From Oenanthe sinensis (lineage: Eukaryota > Streptophyta > Magnoliopsida > Apiales > Apiaceae), in assembly GCA_028671895.1 (NCBI GenBank), contig JAPMAC010000231.1:11558001-11622000 (forward strand): 64,000 bases of DNA, read 5' to 3'. Under the pieces are notes generated by a model. It saw only the letters and a program-made list of their open reading frames with translations, was not told the DNA's origin and did not search any database. This document shows, piece by piece, positions 8,044 to 20,282 of the stretch. Positions within the stretch are counted from its first letter, which is position 1, and each line of letters begins with the position of its first letter. A program made the position numbers and the translations under genes.

Positions 8044-10492
8044 GTTGCCTTGGGTCCTTTCTTATTAGTTGTTATCTTTGGCTTGGTTTCCAATTTTTGT
8101 ACCTTTGGTTTGGGTGGTTTTACTTTCACTTCAACCTTAGGTGTTGGTCTCCTTACCTCAGAATTCTCAGTGCTAATATTTGGAATGCTCATGCTTGCAG
8201 AATTGAAAAAATTTGGTGCATGAAGATTGTTAAGCATATTCCATGGCATAGCAGGCATATTCATATTGGCAAATGCAAGATATGGATTAAACATATAAGG
8301 CATTGATGCATACTGAGCATGAATAGAATGAGAATCAACTAAATGAGGAAAAACAGAATTGGTATGCATGTTGGGTACAGCAGGTACATTTGTTGCTGTA
8401 GGCATGGTGAGTTTACATTGCACAAATAAATGATTTTTACTACCACACTTAGCACATACTTTCCTAGGAGCATATTTGTCAGGTGTGTAGTTGTTGTGCT
8501 TGTTTAGCCTACTTTACCATTTCTATTTTTCTTCTTCTTTTCATTTGGCTGAATATTAGGTTCTATCTTTTCCAATTTCTCTTTCAACTGATTTTTAGAT
8601 AAGAATCCTATATTAGCCTGTTCAACTTTGATTTGAGATTCAGAGGAGCTACTTTCTTTGACAAATTTAATAGGTCTGTTAAACTTAGTTTTAATATCAC
8701 ATTTCTTAGCAGTTGATGACTTCTCAATCGATGGATAATTATCCGTTGGAATAACATTATCAATCGATGGATAATTCTTATCAGTTGATTCAGAATTATC
8801 AATCGATTGCTTCTTTTCCAAAGATTGATCTTCATCAATGGCTATTTTCTCAAGAGTTTTAGACAACATGGTGAAAGAGTTTGTTCCATGAATGTCATTC
8901 ATCTTCTTACTGGCTTTACTTGACCTGTTCCACTTGTCAATGGTTCTTAGTTCATCCTCTAATTTTTCTTTTAACTTCTCTATTTCCTTTTTACTGTCAA
9001 CTAGTTCATTTCTAGCATCTTTGTTTTCCATCTTGAGTCTGTCCAATTGCACTAGCTCACTCTCTAAGAAATTGTTTCTTTCAGTGAGAGTTTCTAATGT
9101 TAATTTGAGCCTAGTGTTCTCTTTGTTCAAAGACTTAAGAGTGACATGCAAATTATACAATTCATTAGACATTTCATTAATAGTAATATTGCATTCATCT
9201 TTGGACAACTCAGATAGATTTGTAGAAATTACCTGATTGTTAGATGAACTAGCTTCTTGGTCATCTTGATTGGCCATTAGTGCAAGATTGATGTGTTCTT
9301 CTTCTTCTTCAGAATCCTCCTCAGCAGCCCAGTCCTTTTCTTCTGTCACAAAAGCCTTCTCTCTTTGTTTCAACAAGTCAAAGTACTTCTTCTTATAGTC
9401 AATACCATCACTGGACTTTGACCTCTTTTCAACTTTGGGCTTTCTGCATTCACTTGAAAAGTGACCAGCCAATCCACAGTTAAAGCATCTGAATTGAGTC
9501 CTGTCAACAAGATTTTTGCCTTGTTGAGTGTCTCTCCTGAACTGTGATCCAGGCCTTTGCATTGGATTCCTTTTGAACTTGAGTTTAGAAAATTTTCTTG
9601 ATAGAAAAGCTAAATGCTCATCTATTTCATCCATTTCATCTTTGATAAGTGACTCATCACTGTCACAAAGTTCTTTTCCTTTACCAGTAGAAGATTCATC
9701 ATATCTAACATAATTTGCACCATTGTCATGACCTTCTTTCTTCCCTTCTTTGAAATCAACATCTTCATCTGTTTCTGCAACTTGCTTTTCCTTGACCACC
9801 AAAGCAATGGACTTTTCTCTCTTCTGACTTTTCTCAATTTCCTCATCTTGCTGTAGCTCCAACTCATAGGTTTTCAAGATGCCATACAGCTTGTCCAAAG
9901 TATAATCTTTAAAGTCAGGAGATTGCCTTATAGAGACAGTCATTGGTTTCCATTCTTTGGGTAGGGACCTCAAGAATTTGAGGTTGGTGTCCTCAACAGC
10001 ATAAACTCTTCCATATAGTTTAAGCTCATTCAACAGCTTTTGAAACCTACTATATGTATCATTTATTGTTTCACCACCCTTGAAGTGAAAGGCCTCATAC
10101 TTTTGAATCAAGAGTTGCATCTTGTTCTTTCTTACTTGCTCAGTACCTTCATAGAGGGTTTGAAGAGTGTCCCAGACTTCTTTGGAGGTTGTACAACTGA
10201 TGACATTGTCAAACATGTCCTTGTCAAGACCATTAAACAAGATGTTCATAGTCTTTTTGTCCTTGTGTACTTCCTTTTCATCTTCATCTGTATACTCACT
10301 CACAGATTTAGGAATGAGTTTGTCTGCATTTACACTTGTAACTATTTTCATAGGCACATATGGACCTTTCTCTATGCAATGAACATAGGAAAGATCAATA
10401 GATAGCAGATGCAAGTGCATTTTTACTTTTCAGGGAAAATATTCATCTTTCTCTAGAACTGGAATCTTAACTCCTGTGTCTCTTTGACCCAT
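8022..10492 (-). pseudogene. gag: E1 gag, broken by two stops/frameshifts
   Basis: The start is ATG at 10492 (MGQRDTGVKIP), matching E2. Codon 21 is TGA (10430-10432) where E2 has Trp TGG. The main frame (10420-8504) has the copia gag core (GLDKDMFDNV, WDTLQTLYEG, YSRFQKLLNELK) and a zinc knuckle CFNCGLAGHFSSEC. A long coiled-coil region follows, then a decamer-encoded S-T-D/S-I-D linker. A one-base loss creates TAA at about 8504. The last part (8423-8022), in another frame, carries the second zinc knuckle region and ends in the conserved ATWVPKST and a TGA. Gag builds the virus-like particle and binds RNA. Confidence 0.88.
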
Positions 10493-10537
10493 TCTTGATG
10501 TACTTTTAGATCTTGACTTTCTGTTTATTGAAAGCCT

Positions 10538-10549
10538 GCTCTGATACCA
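10538..10549 (-). other. E1 primer binding site (initiator Met tRNA)
   Basis: On the minus strand the bases just inside the 5' LTR read TGGTATCAGAGC, the classic complement to the 3' end of plant initiator methionine tRNA. Two bases (AT) separate it from the LTR end, as in E2. Confidence 0.93.
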
Positions 10550-10551
10550 AT

Positions 10552-11741
10552 TGTTATTCGCCCTTAAGTACACTAAGTTTGGAGAAGGGGGGGCTGAATA
10601 CAAACTTAAGAATTAATTCAACTTCTTGCAGAAATAAGTTTGTACAAAGAGAGAGTTTAATTAAGATTGATGTAACTAAGAACTGGATAACTAAAGTGTT
10701 GAAAACAGAAACAACAAGATTAAAAATTACTAGTGGATTGTTTTTCCACTAGTGTGTTTTTGCTTTCAATTGATCTTAGTAAAAATACTAAGCTGCGTAC
10801 AAAGTTGAATGTAGAACTTAGAAAAGCATTACAAGTTCTGCCTGATTTTCAACTTTGCTTTTCTTGAGTTCTTCAAAACTACTCATACTTTGCTACTGTG
10901 TTTTTGTGACTTATATACACAAAAACTACTACTCTAGTTTTCTATCGACTGATAACAATATAATATTACAATTTATACTGTTTACATAAAAATAGAAACT
11001 AGCTTCTTTTCACAGCCTTCCTTGTAGAACTAACTAGCTCTGGAAGTGTCTTTGTCTTAAGATATTCCTTGGATGTTGTGTTGCCTTGAAAGTCTTCACA
11101 ATCCTGACAGGACTGTCTTCCAATAATTCAGTTTCTGCACTGTTCCCGTAATTTCTGGCTTTAGCTAAATAGGGAAACTTTAATCAACTGATAAATGCGG
11201 TTAAGCTTATCAGTTGATTCATCTTTGCTTATCCATCGATGGATAGGATATCTGTTGATCAGTTGATGTGTCGATGGATAATTGAGTTATCCATCGACTC
11301 CTTATCCATTGATGGTTCTTTATCCGTTGACTGTTTTTATCCATTGATGACTTGTATCAGTTGATAGCTTTCATCCGTTGAGTAGTGTCTTCATCCATCG
11401 ACTTCAACATCAGTTGATCACTTCACTTGTGAGAATTCTGACTTAGAATATTTACAATTGATCAGCCATTCTTCACATCTGTTGAGAAGCTAGAAATTGA
11501 AGTCAATAACATCAGTTGACTACATCATAGCATCCATCGAGGTAATACAATCAATTGATAGTGAAACATAAATCAATGCTACAATCCAATTTATCAGTTG
11601 ATAAACAAGTTTCAACTGATAACTGGTTTCCTAGTCAATGGATATTTATAAGTCATATCCATTTATCAGTTACAAAATAATTTTGAGTCCCTATTGAAAT
11701 TCTAAGTAATTTGTTATCATCAAAACTCATAATTCCTAACA
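10552..11741 (-). repeat. E1 5' LTR
   Basis: A 1190-base LTR bounded by TGTTA and TAACA. On the minus strand it starts TGTTAGGAATT and ends CGAATAACA next to the primer binding site. Its U3 half (11160-11660) is packed with ATC-N4-GAT decamers. The end next to gag has the pyrimidine-rich CCCCCCCTTCTCC block common to SIRE LTRs (seen as GAGAAGGGGGGG on the plus strand). Confidence 0.92.
11160..11660. repeat. ATC-N4-GAT decamer cluster in E1 LTR
   Basis: About twenty dispersed copies occur in 500 bases, for example ATCAGTTGAT, ATCCATCGAT, ATCCATTGAT and ATCAATTGAT, with variants ending GAC or GAG. They are spaced irregularly by 5-40 bases and separated by unrelated sequence, so this is not a simple tandem array. 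Most are perfect or near palindromes. Confidence 0.85.
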
Positions 11742-12140
11742 ACGCTCCAAGATAAATCTCGTAGGTTTGCTATTGTATTTTGAGGGGTTAACGAGGAGTT
11801 AATGTCCGATATAAATACATAGTGGTTGAAAGGCTTCTCCGCAACAATAAGAAGTGCATCTTTTTATAGTGGAGAATATCAAGTTTAGGGAGGGACTCGG
11901 GGATTGGACTAGGGGTGAGCGGATCCGTTAGGGAATTGCGTTATCGCAAACCAGGATAAAAATCTTGTGTGTTATGCTCTATTTCTTTATTCTCTTTTAA
12001 TTTCTGCATTTGATTTACTAGTTAACTAGGTCAATTTTCAAAGAGAAGAGAAAATTTTAAAATGTCAAGTTCTAGTTTTTAAAAGGGTATTAAGCTATTC
12101 AACTCCCCCTTCTAGATAATACCCATCCTTACGGACCTAA
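11742..12140 (+). repeat. Old LTR remnant
   Basis: There is no coding potential. The end of this stretch looks like the right end of a plus-strand copia LTR: an A-rich segment, then TTCAACTCCCCCTTCTAGAT, then CCTAACA at 12140. I see no partner LTR, primer site or coding region, so it is a truncated relic into which E1 inserted. Confidence 0.45.
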
Positions 12141-12993
12141 CATGTTTAATAGTCTACTCGTTGATCAAGGAAACCCTGATTGAATGTTGAAGAGGATGAC
12201 ACAATACATATCTTGAGTTTAATCTATAATATAAGGTTAAAAAAATTATATTACATTGTACATTATTCACAAAAAGCTTAATCAAATCATTGATTTAATT
12301 ATTATTAATTGGATAGCAATGATGTATTACAAGATGCCGCTCATTGTTTATAATTTTATTATTGGATAATAAAATTATTGTCAACGTAATAATAACCTAA
12401 AGGGTCATACATAAAGAACGCTTTAAATTTGGATTATTTATTTCAATTATGAATTTAAATATAATTATTATTAATTCAAATTTAATTAATTAATTGAGTT
12501 TGACTTGATTAATTGAAATAATTACAATTCATTTTTAATAATAAAAACAAATCGGGTTGGGCTTTGGAAGCCCAAATCAGATTAGGTTATCCATCTCTAG
12601 CCTGCATATAAATACATAATGATGTATTATTTTTCACACACTTCTTGAAATTTGTTTTGAGAGAAAACCCTAGCAGTTCCATACAAGATAAAGGCAAGGA
12701 AATCTACGAGAAAGAAGGAGGCTAAAGAAGGTGATCCAAGGCTAGTACTATCAAGGAAATCATTTCCGGCATTCGTGTGGATACCATTAGCACGTGGTTC
12801 TTGCAGCAAGGGTTACGAGGTAATTGCAGTTAGGACCTTCATTAAACACACTCACATAAAGCTTCAAAAAGGTTAGACACTAATCCACAAATTAAATATT
12901 GTGTTTTCTCATGAATTCTGCGGAGGGTTTCGATTTTTGTTTTTTTTTTCACGTTTATTCTGCTGCGTTTGATGCTCGAAACCCTTCAGAAAC
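12141..12993 (+). repeat. Fragment of the C-type (Angela-like) LTR
   Basis: The sequence follows the middle and end of the C LTR at about 41145-41990: AGTCTACTCGTTGATCAAGG, then GATGTATTAC and GCCGCTCATTGTTTATAATT, and finally the TCTGCTGCGTTTGATGCTCG type of end. It lacks the start of the LTR, so it is a truncated, diverged copy. It holds no gene. Confidence 0.7.
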
Positions 12994-13740
12994 CATAGAC
13001 TAAACATTTACCCTTATTACATCCTACTTCTGAAAGAAAAGCTACTATGTTTTCCTACTCAATGACAAACAAGAACCTTCTTTGGAAGACAAGTCATTCG
13101 AAAGGTCATGGTCCATTGGAGGATTCCTCAACTAAGGGGGAGACTTTAGTAGACAAGAAAAAGAAGAAAATATTATCTTCTGATCCTTGTGACAGAATTA
13201 GGAAAAAGAAATAACATGAGAGATTCAAGAAGAGGTATCTTATACTTGAAAGGAGTTGTCATTGGAGGATTCCTCATCCAAGTGGGATACAGAAAAGAAA
13301 AGAAAAGACACTTCCATTGTTTCATCTAAAGGGGATGATAAGAAGAAAAAGAAGTAGAATCACATTCTCAGGGGGAGAACATTACTTGAGCTATGTTCTA
13401 TGTTCTATTGAAGATGTTCCCCGAAATTTTGATTCTCACGAAGCTCTGTTTATGATAAGTTCTTTGAAGTTCAAGCTATGAAGGATTTTGAAGCAGAGAA
13501 AGCTCAAACACAAATGAATGAAGATGATATCTATTGAAGATGTGTTCAGTGCTAAAGGAACAATCAATTTTCATTTTTCTATAATTTATAAAAATCTGGA
13601 AATGTATTTTATGATCCAGAACCCAAGTAGTATTATTTACAAGTCTAGGGCATTTATGTTTTTTTTTGTAGTTAGTTGAGTTATCCTCTAGGGATTTGCT
13701 TGTTAATCTCTAACAAACAAATAAGAGGAGATTGAAAGGT
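12994..13740 (+). repeat. Retroelement internal remnant with polypurine-like tract
   Basis: There is no frame longer than a few dozen codons. The stretch is rich in Lys/Glu-type codons and contains AAGGGGGAGAC (about 13134) and AAGAGGAGATTG (about 13723), which resemble polypurine tracts. I read it as the decayed 3' interior of an old copia element. Confidence 0.35.
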
Positions 13741-15609
13741 TGTATGTATAGACCTATATGTGACATAGGGTTATGAATCAACACAAGAACATGACATGTA
13801 AATAATATGAAGTTATCAGAGGAATCAAGAAGACATGAAGACTTGGTAAAGAAAGAGACAAAGGACAAAGAAGACATCTACAAACTTGAAGGATTAACTC
13901 ACTGAAAGAAGTTCATTAATATGTTTATGCCTCAGTGAAGAATAAAGGTTAAAGTATTCAAGGATGTAAAAGCAGTGAAGCAATTGTCTAAGTACCAAAA
14001 AGATTCTAGTGAACCAACAATGATTATTCTTAACCATTGTCTGTGAATTAGTCAAGCAATAATTTGAAGAACTCAAGTACAAGCATCGAGAATATTGAAT
14101 ATATGGTAAATACAAAGAATCAAAATATTAGATGAAATCTTGGAGTCTACCATAGATTGCTAGAGGAAGTTCATTCATATTTTCAGACTTCAGTAAAGGA
14201 TAAAGTTCGAAGATGTTCAGGGTTTCAGTATATTTTTGGTCCAGCATAAGTGCGAGAGAACAAAGCCAATTGTATAGTCAAGAAGATGTGAAGATCAAGA
14301 TCGTGTTAGTCGTTTGTGAACCAGACTAGTTATATTAGACGTCAGCACAAAAGAGATTGAGAACTACATCTGTGTATCAAAAGAATTGGCTTGTTAGTGA
14401 AGTTAATTTCAAATGGGAAGCCATGTGTAAAAGCCTGGAGAAAATCAAGTTCGAGATACAAAGGAATATCTACAAAACTTGGTTGCCAAAGAAGAAAACA
14501 TTTCAAGGCTTAAAGATGATGAAATTGACTATGTACTAGTCTCAGTTCAAATGGAAGAGAACGACGAAGAAAGGAAACACTTGTAAAGGTTTTAAGAACT
14601 CAAAGGTTGAAAATGGCTATACAGCTCAAATTTCCAAATAGTCAAACAACTCAAAGGTTATACATCGCAAAAAACAAAACCGCAAGTGTCTAAGGTGTAA
14701 CAGGTGGATAAGTTGAAGTACTAAACTTCAGTTAGACAATAACTTTCCCCCTTCCAATTGTTATAGCAATTGAAGGCACTTTTGCCGATTATTATGACAT
14801 TAATAATGGAGCCAATTGTTAAGCCACAATTCAAGAAAAAGAAGCTCTGATTGTTATCCCACTAACTTCACCATCCGATTGTTATGAATCAATTAAATCA
14901 AAATGATTTATTTGATTTATTTCTATTCCGATTGTTATTCCAAGACACATCGTTGGTTAAGTTTTATTCCTCCGATTGTTGATAAAAAGAATGTGAAGCT
15001 GTTCAGTTTACTTGGTGCACATGAATCCACGTAGTTATACAGAAAAAGTCTACACAAAAAAAAAAGACCCATTCATTTGGTTAAGTTGTCTTCTACACAA
15101 CACTAAAAATGTTCTGGGAGAGCAGTCATGGCCGGTACAAGAGAAAAAATATATACACACCCATACCTTGCTTCCGGTTAGATATTAGGGGTCAGTCCTT
15201 TAAAGTAAAATGTTCAGGGCCACTAGATATCACTCTTTACGGACTCATTTTTTCCTTGTACTGATTTAGACAAACTTGTACTGAGTAGTATTTTTGTCTT
15301 AGTAGCCAAGAACTGATTTATTCTTTTGGAACTGATTTACTTTAACCGAGTGTAGCATCCACCCCTCAGGGTTTATATACGAAAGATATATTCCCCGAAT
15401 CTTTTCCCGTTTATTTTCTTGCTAATTTTCTAGAACCCAATTGATTTATCCTAAACTCAGAAAATTAGTAAGCAGCTCCCCTAAACACTAAAAGGACTCG
15501 AACCTACTATGAAATAATAATTTATTTATCCGCAAATTTTGAAAAGAATTTTAAATTATCGTGAGTATCGTATTCAACCCCCCTTCTACGATACTTCCAA
15601 TGCCTAACA
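13741..15609 (+). repeat. Degenerate LTR followed by primer-site relic
   Basis: It follows a purine tract and ends TTCAACCCCCCTTCTACGAT ... TGCCTAACA at 15609, the usual right end of a plus-strand copia LTR. ATTGGTATTATAGC comes directly after, a two-base variant of the initiator tRNA site. It contains no supportable gene; the few short frames are random. Confidence 0.5.
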
Positions 15610-15611
15610 AT

Positions 15612-15623
15612 TGGTATTATAGC
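15612..15623 (+). other. Degenerate primer binding site
   Basis: TGGTATTATAGC directly follows the LTR-like end CCTAACA; the usual site is TGGTATCAGAGC. It marks the 5' interior of an old element whose coding part is gone. Confidence 0.55.
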
Positions 15624-16161
15624 TTGTTGATTGATATACAAATCAAGATCTATTAGTTCAGTGAAACTCACCGTACCGAAACTGTTTGAACTCAAAATGA
15701 AAGGAGACCTTGTTAAATAACTTTAATTATAAACTTTTTATAAGTTTATTTTATAAAATTTATTTTATAAAATTTTATTAGTTTATATTATAAATTTTAA
15801 TTAGTTTAATTTATAAATGTTAAATTTAATTTAATTTATAAACTTTGATAAAATTTATCTTATAAACTTTTATTAGTTTATGTTATAAATTTTAATTAGT
15901 TTATTTTATAAATTTTAAATTAAATTTATTTTATAAACTTTGATAAAATTAAATAATAATCAATAGCCATTTGCCGGAACTTGTCCACGTTTGGGCTAAA
16001 GTTTTGACTCAAAATATATTAAAACATAATATTCCTAAAATAATAATAACTATGAAATCCAGTGAGTATTTTAATTTGAATTAAGATATAAATTATCCAA
16101 ATAAATAAGACAATTAAAGGCTTCCGGAATAAAATCTGTATTTTATATCTAGGCAGGACTT
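15624..16161. other. AT-rich non-coding stretch
   Basis: No gene is visible. Between 15715 and 15960 the words TTTATAAA, TTTTATTAGTTTAT and AATTTTAATTAGTTTA recur as a degenerate AT-rich repeat. The rest shows nothing I recognise. Confidence 0.6.
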
Positions 16162-16932
16162 TGTTGAAGATAAATTAAATAAATTTTTTCCCAGTTACAC
16201 AAGTAGAAGGGGGGTGGAATACTTGTGTACTCTTTTTGTCTGATTAAAATTAACTCAATATGAATTAAAACTTTGAATTAAGAACAAAGATCAAACACAA
16301 AGATATGAATGAATACTGTTTGTATTATTGATGTGTAAATACAAACTCTCCTAGGGTATACAAAAACCCTAGTAGCTTCTCTGTGTTTCTCACATCAAAT
16401 CTCTTTATCTCTATGCTCTCACGAAAGTTCGACTTCAATCACATACCCAATTAGGTTACATAGAATGTTTATATAGAGAGCTGTCAATCAACTAATAACA
16501 GAAAATCAAATTAAAATAGGAATGGAATTATTAATTATTAGTTGACAATTTTCTTCTAAAATTCTCTTTCCTTCCCATAGCATATTTGCAATATATTTTC
16601 TTTTATCTTCGAAGACTTTCTATTCCTCTGATCACATTCCAAATTTAGCTTTAGCTTTATAGACTCTGAAATCTTTAGACTCTGACGGACTATAGACTCT
16701 GATAGACTATAGACTCTGACAGTCTATAGACCGATCACCTTCCAGACTCCGATCTTCATCCAGACTTTGGTTTCATTTTCTACAGAAAATCTTCTAAGTA
16801 CAAGTAATAAGAATATTGATTATCTAGACTCTGATTATAAAAGTTCAGAGACTAGAAAGACTTATTACAAATAGACTATGCTAGACCATGTTCTAGTATT
16901 TAGTACATAATCAAATGAATATATTCCTAACA
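16162..16932 (-). repeat. B 3' LTR
   Basis: It runs from TGTTGAAGATAAATT to ATTCCTAACA. The part from about 16420 onward aligns with 48606-49122, sharing CGACTTCAATCACATACCCA and AAAATCTTCTAAGTACAAGT. It carries a cluster of the motif AGACTCTGA at 16665-16760 and a GTAGAAGGGGGGTGGAATAC block near the start. Confidence 0.85.
16665..16850. repeat. AGACTCTGA motif cluster in B LTR
   Basis: TAGACTCTGA or close variants occur six or more times in under 200 bases, mixed with CTATAGACTC. The same cluster lies in the other B LTR at 48850-49025. The motif is absent from the E1 and E2 LTRs, which carry the ATC-N4-GAT decamer instead. Confidence 0.85.
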
Positions 16933-19111
16933 ATCTCCTCCTATTTATGCTTTATAAAATGTAAGCATAAATCAAGGTTTGATGATGTCAAAACCTAAAA
17001 CAATATAAAAATTTATAAGGAAAAAGAATTATATCTCATTTGATCTTCTCAAAGGCTGAATTTTTCTTCAGAAAAGATTTCAGCATATTTATTCCACAAT
17101 AGAAAGAGCTTCACCAAAATACTTCTTCAGTTCCTTCATTTCTTTATTGGAACATTTAATTTGATAATAAGCTGCTTTTAGATCATTTGCACTGCATTCA
17201 TGTTCTTTTAAATCTTTAAACATCAAAACACTATATTTCCCACTCATAGGTTGAAACCCAAAGTACTGACCCACACCTTCTTGGAATTTGATTTTCTTTT
17301 CTTATAATGGCATGTCTTGATCATTTCCTTCAGCATCAACATATTTTAAGGAAAATTTTCCCATCTGTTTATTTGCCTGTCTGTGTAGAGTCAGCTTCCT
17401 ATCAATTTTCTTAAACCATTTGTGTGTGACAGCCTCTTTGCTTTTATTCACTTCATAAGCAATTTGCAAGATAAATCTAATATACTGTAATTCCTCAGTC
17501 TGTTTAAAGAAGATGAAATTTGATTGACTAATCCATCTAACAGATCCTCCTTCTAAAAAATATACAAGCATCTCATTTTGCACCTTTTTTGTATCTCCCT
17601 GACCTCCTGGCACCTTTCTTTCAAAAACATTATAGATAATTTGAGCAGATACCACTTTGTTTAAGTATTTTTGTGTAATATTATCAAACTGCCTATCTAT
17701 CAAGGATTGAGGATCCCTGGTTAAAGTAGTTATTTTATCAATATCAGATTCTTTAAAACCTCAAAGTCCTATCTTCTTTTTAGCTCTTAGCTGCAGATTT
17801 GATTGACTGCATTGCCAGTATGTAGGTTCTTGAATTTCATCAGAGTTTGATTTCTTTCTTTACTTATCAGAGTATGGCTTAGACTCTAATTTTCCATGTC
17901 CAGTCCCTGACTAGTGTGTTTGAGTTTTTACTGGTACAGCCGCTTTAGACTGGTTTTGTTGCACACCACTAGGACCCCTATGAAAACTATCACCAGCTTC
18001 ATCATCATGACCATCTCTCCTCTTTTTAACTCCCTTTTGTTTATCATCCTAGCATATATAATCCTTATTTCTCCTGAAGGAATCACCAACCTTCTTCTCC
18101 CCCTTTTTGACATCATCACCACCTGTTACAGCCAAAAGAATCCATTCAAGGACTGAGGAGATGTTGGCCTGTGCTGCAATGACTGAATCAACCTTGATGG
18201 TTAGATCAGAGACTGTTTTTTAGAGTTTGGCTTGATTAACAATGATATCAGTAAGAGCATCCTTGAAAGTGACTTCTTTGGATAATTAATGGGAATGAAT
18301 TAGTTCAAATTGAGTTTTGAAGAGAGAAGTAGTATTATCAGCACCAGTAAGCTTGGTTTGAATGTGAGAGATGTCCTTGACCACACCAGTCAATTGTGTA
18401 ATGACATTATCTATCTCAGCCTTAACTTCTGCAGCAATAGCTTTATCTTCTTCAATGAAGAAGTCATCAGCATCCTTATCAGGTTAATGACCATGTTCTT
18501 GCAAAAAGGACTTCCTTTGAAAAGTCTTAAGTCTCTCAGACTGGTGGATGGCCAAGATACACTCAAAAGTAGCTTTATCATCAATGCCCTTAAATTTTGT
18601 TGATTCCCAGTTTTGAGGGAAAAAAACTGATCAAAATATATAAAAGAGGGATTAACTTTCCCATCATCCTTAGAAGTGCAATCATCATTCATATCAACAT
18701 CATCATGCTCAATCTTTGTAACTGGAGGTGTAGACTCTAGTGGTGGTATAGACTCTGAAACTATATAAGGGACTATAGACCATGACTCTTTTTTAGAGTG
18801 ATCAGACTTTGTAGACTCTGGAAGCCTAGCCCTGATAGGCATGATAAGAATTGGTGCTTTTGACTTCAATTTTGTAGTCTCAGATTGAATATTTGATGCA
18901 TCCACCAAAGCCCCCATAACTCGGTCTGCTCTCCTGGCTAGAGAATCCACTAAGTGTTGTTGTGGTCTTTGTGTGAATGACTTTTAGCAGCTAGAGCCTC
19001 CTCCTTTCATGATAAGTAAAAATGAATTTTCATTCATTCCCTGCCTCAACTCAATGGACCAACTTTGACGAAATTTTTGATCCCAAAAAGTAAATCTAGG
19101 TTCAGGATACC
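16933..19111 (-). pseudogene. B ORF3, C-terminal block
   Basis: This is the part of B ORF3 between the 3' LTR and the E2 insertion point. Readable pieces are 18950-18411 (Ser/Glu-rich with S-E-S units from the AGACTCTGA motif), 17703-17302 and 17274-17089. The last two are Lys/Gln-rich and end near the polypurine side, which on the minus strand reads AGGAGGAGAT. The block is full of stops between the pieces. Its position matches the coiled-coil half of E1 ORF3, but similarity by eye is weak. Confidence 0.6.
19107..19111. other. Target site duplication ATACC, left of E2
   Basis: ATACC immediately precedes the E2 5' LTR and recurs immediately after its 3' LTR at 33547-33551. It shows E2 integrated as a unit into B. 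Confidence 0.95.
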
Positions 19112-20224
19112 TGTTAGGAATCTACATGTGATTTGATGATAACATTAATCTTAGAATCATTGAAATTTAGTTTGATGTAACTGATCAATTGATATGAAAG
19201 TTATAAATATCAAGTGATCAGGAAACCATTTATCAGTTGAAGTGTTTATATGAATCAACTGATAATTTGGATTGTAGCATAGGTGTACTTAGTCTATTTC
19301 AATCGATAAGGTGTAAATCAATTGATATTTTGTTCATCAATTGATGTTGGAGTCGATTGATATAGATCATCAATTGATGTGTGAATTAAACTGTTAAATT
19401 ATAATTATGTGAAGACAGGAAATTACACAAGTGAAGGATGATCAATTGATATTGAAGCATCGATGGATGAGGGATCAATCGAAGAAGCCAAGTCAAGCAT
19501 TGAAGACCATCAACTGATGTGAAGACCCATCGATTGATATATCGATTGATAACATCTATCAATCGATAAGTCATCTTTTATCAATCGATGGATATAAAGA
19601 TCAATCGAAGAAGAACATCAGTTGATGGATTAAAAAAATGGATCAATTGATATGCTTAACAACAAACTATCAATTGAGTGTGACAACACACAGAAAGAAT
19701 ATCTGCTGAAGATCCAGAGAACAAAAGCACACCTATGGAAGACAGTCTAGAATGACTGTGAAGACTCAATCAGAAGCTGTCTTTTTAAACCTTTTTTTTT
19801 AAAGAAATAGGTAGAAGAAAGGCAGGTAGAAACAATCCTAGATTAGGTATTGTAAAAGTACACTTGTGTTATATAAACAAGTGTAGCAGCATTTTTAGAA
19901 AACAAGTTAGACAAATTCAAGAATCAACTGTTCAAGCTTGAGAGCACATTTGTAGGAACAGTTGATTCGTTTTCTAATCTTGTAAAAACGCAGCTAGGTT
20001 TCTTTTAACCTAGAAAATTGAGCAAAAATATACACTGATGGAGAAATCAATCCATCAGTAATTTTAAAACTCTTTGCTTAATTTACTTTTCAGTCTTAAA
20101 TTGTTCCAACATATTCTCACTAAGTCAAATCCTCAAGAACAAATATTATAACATACGAAAAAGTTTTAATATTTGTATTCAACCCCCCTTCTACAAATAT
20201 TGACATTGTTCTTAAGGAATAACA
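19112..20224 (+). repeat. E2 5' LTR
   Basis: 1113 bases from TGTTAGGAATCTACATG to AAGGAATAACA. It holds many ATC-N4-GAT decamers between 19170 and 19680. The U5-like end has the TTCAACCCCCCTTCTACAAA block. Confidence 0.95.
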
Positions 20225-20226
20225 AT

Positions 20227-20238
20227 TGGTATCAGAGC
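20227..20238 (+). other. E2 primer binding site (initiator Met tRNA)
   Basis: TGGTATCAGAGC lies two bases inside the 5' LTR, complementary to the 3' end of initiator methionine tRNA. Confidence 0.95.
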
Positions 20239-20282
20239 AGGCTTTCAGCATACAGAAAGTTTAAAGATCAAGAACAGTCAAT

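Larger units (their letters stand above)
1..11741 (-). mobile_element. SIRE/Maximus-type Ty1/copia retrotransposon E1 (3' LTR cut by window edge)
   Basis: Reading on the minus strand, the order is 5' LTR (10552-11741), primer binding site, gag, protease, integrase, reverse transcriptase, RNase H, an untranslated gap, a long third ORF, a polypurine tract and the first 78 bases of the 3' LTR. Protease before integrase before RT makes it Ty1/copia. The extra ORF after pol, the LTR of about 1.2 kb and the long interior (about 10.5 kb) fit the SIRE/Maximus lineage. It is not autonomous: gag, integrase, RT and ORF3 all contain stops or frameshifts. The 5 bases after the right LTR are ACGCT; the matching duplication would lie left of the window. 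Confidence 0.93.

Noticed and set aside
10538..10549. A tRNA gene at the TGGTATCAGAGC sites
   Set aside because: Only the primer-site complement is present; there is no cloverleaf around it.
11160..11660. CRISPR-like look of repeated short words with spacers
   Set aside because: The repeats are only about 10 bases, variable, irregularly spaced and inside a plant LTR; there are no cas genes and this is a eukaryotic genome.
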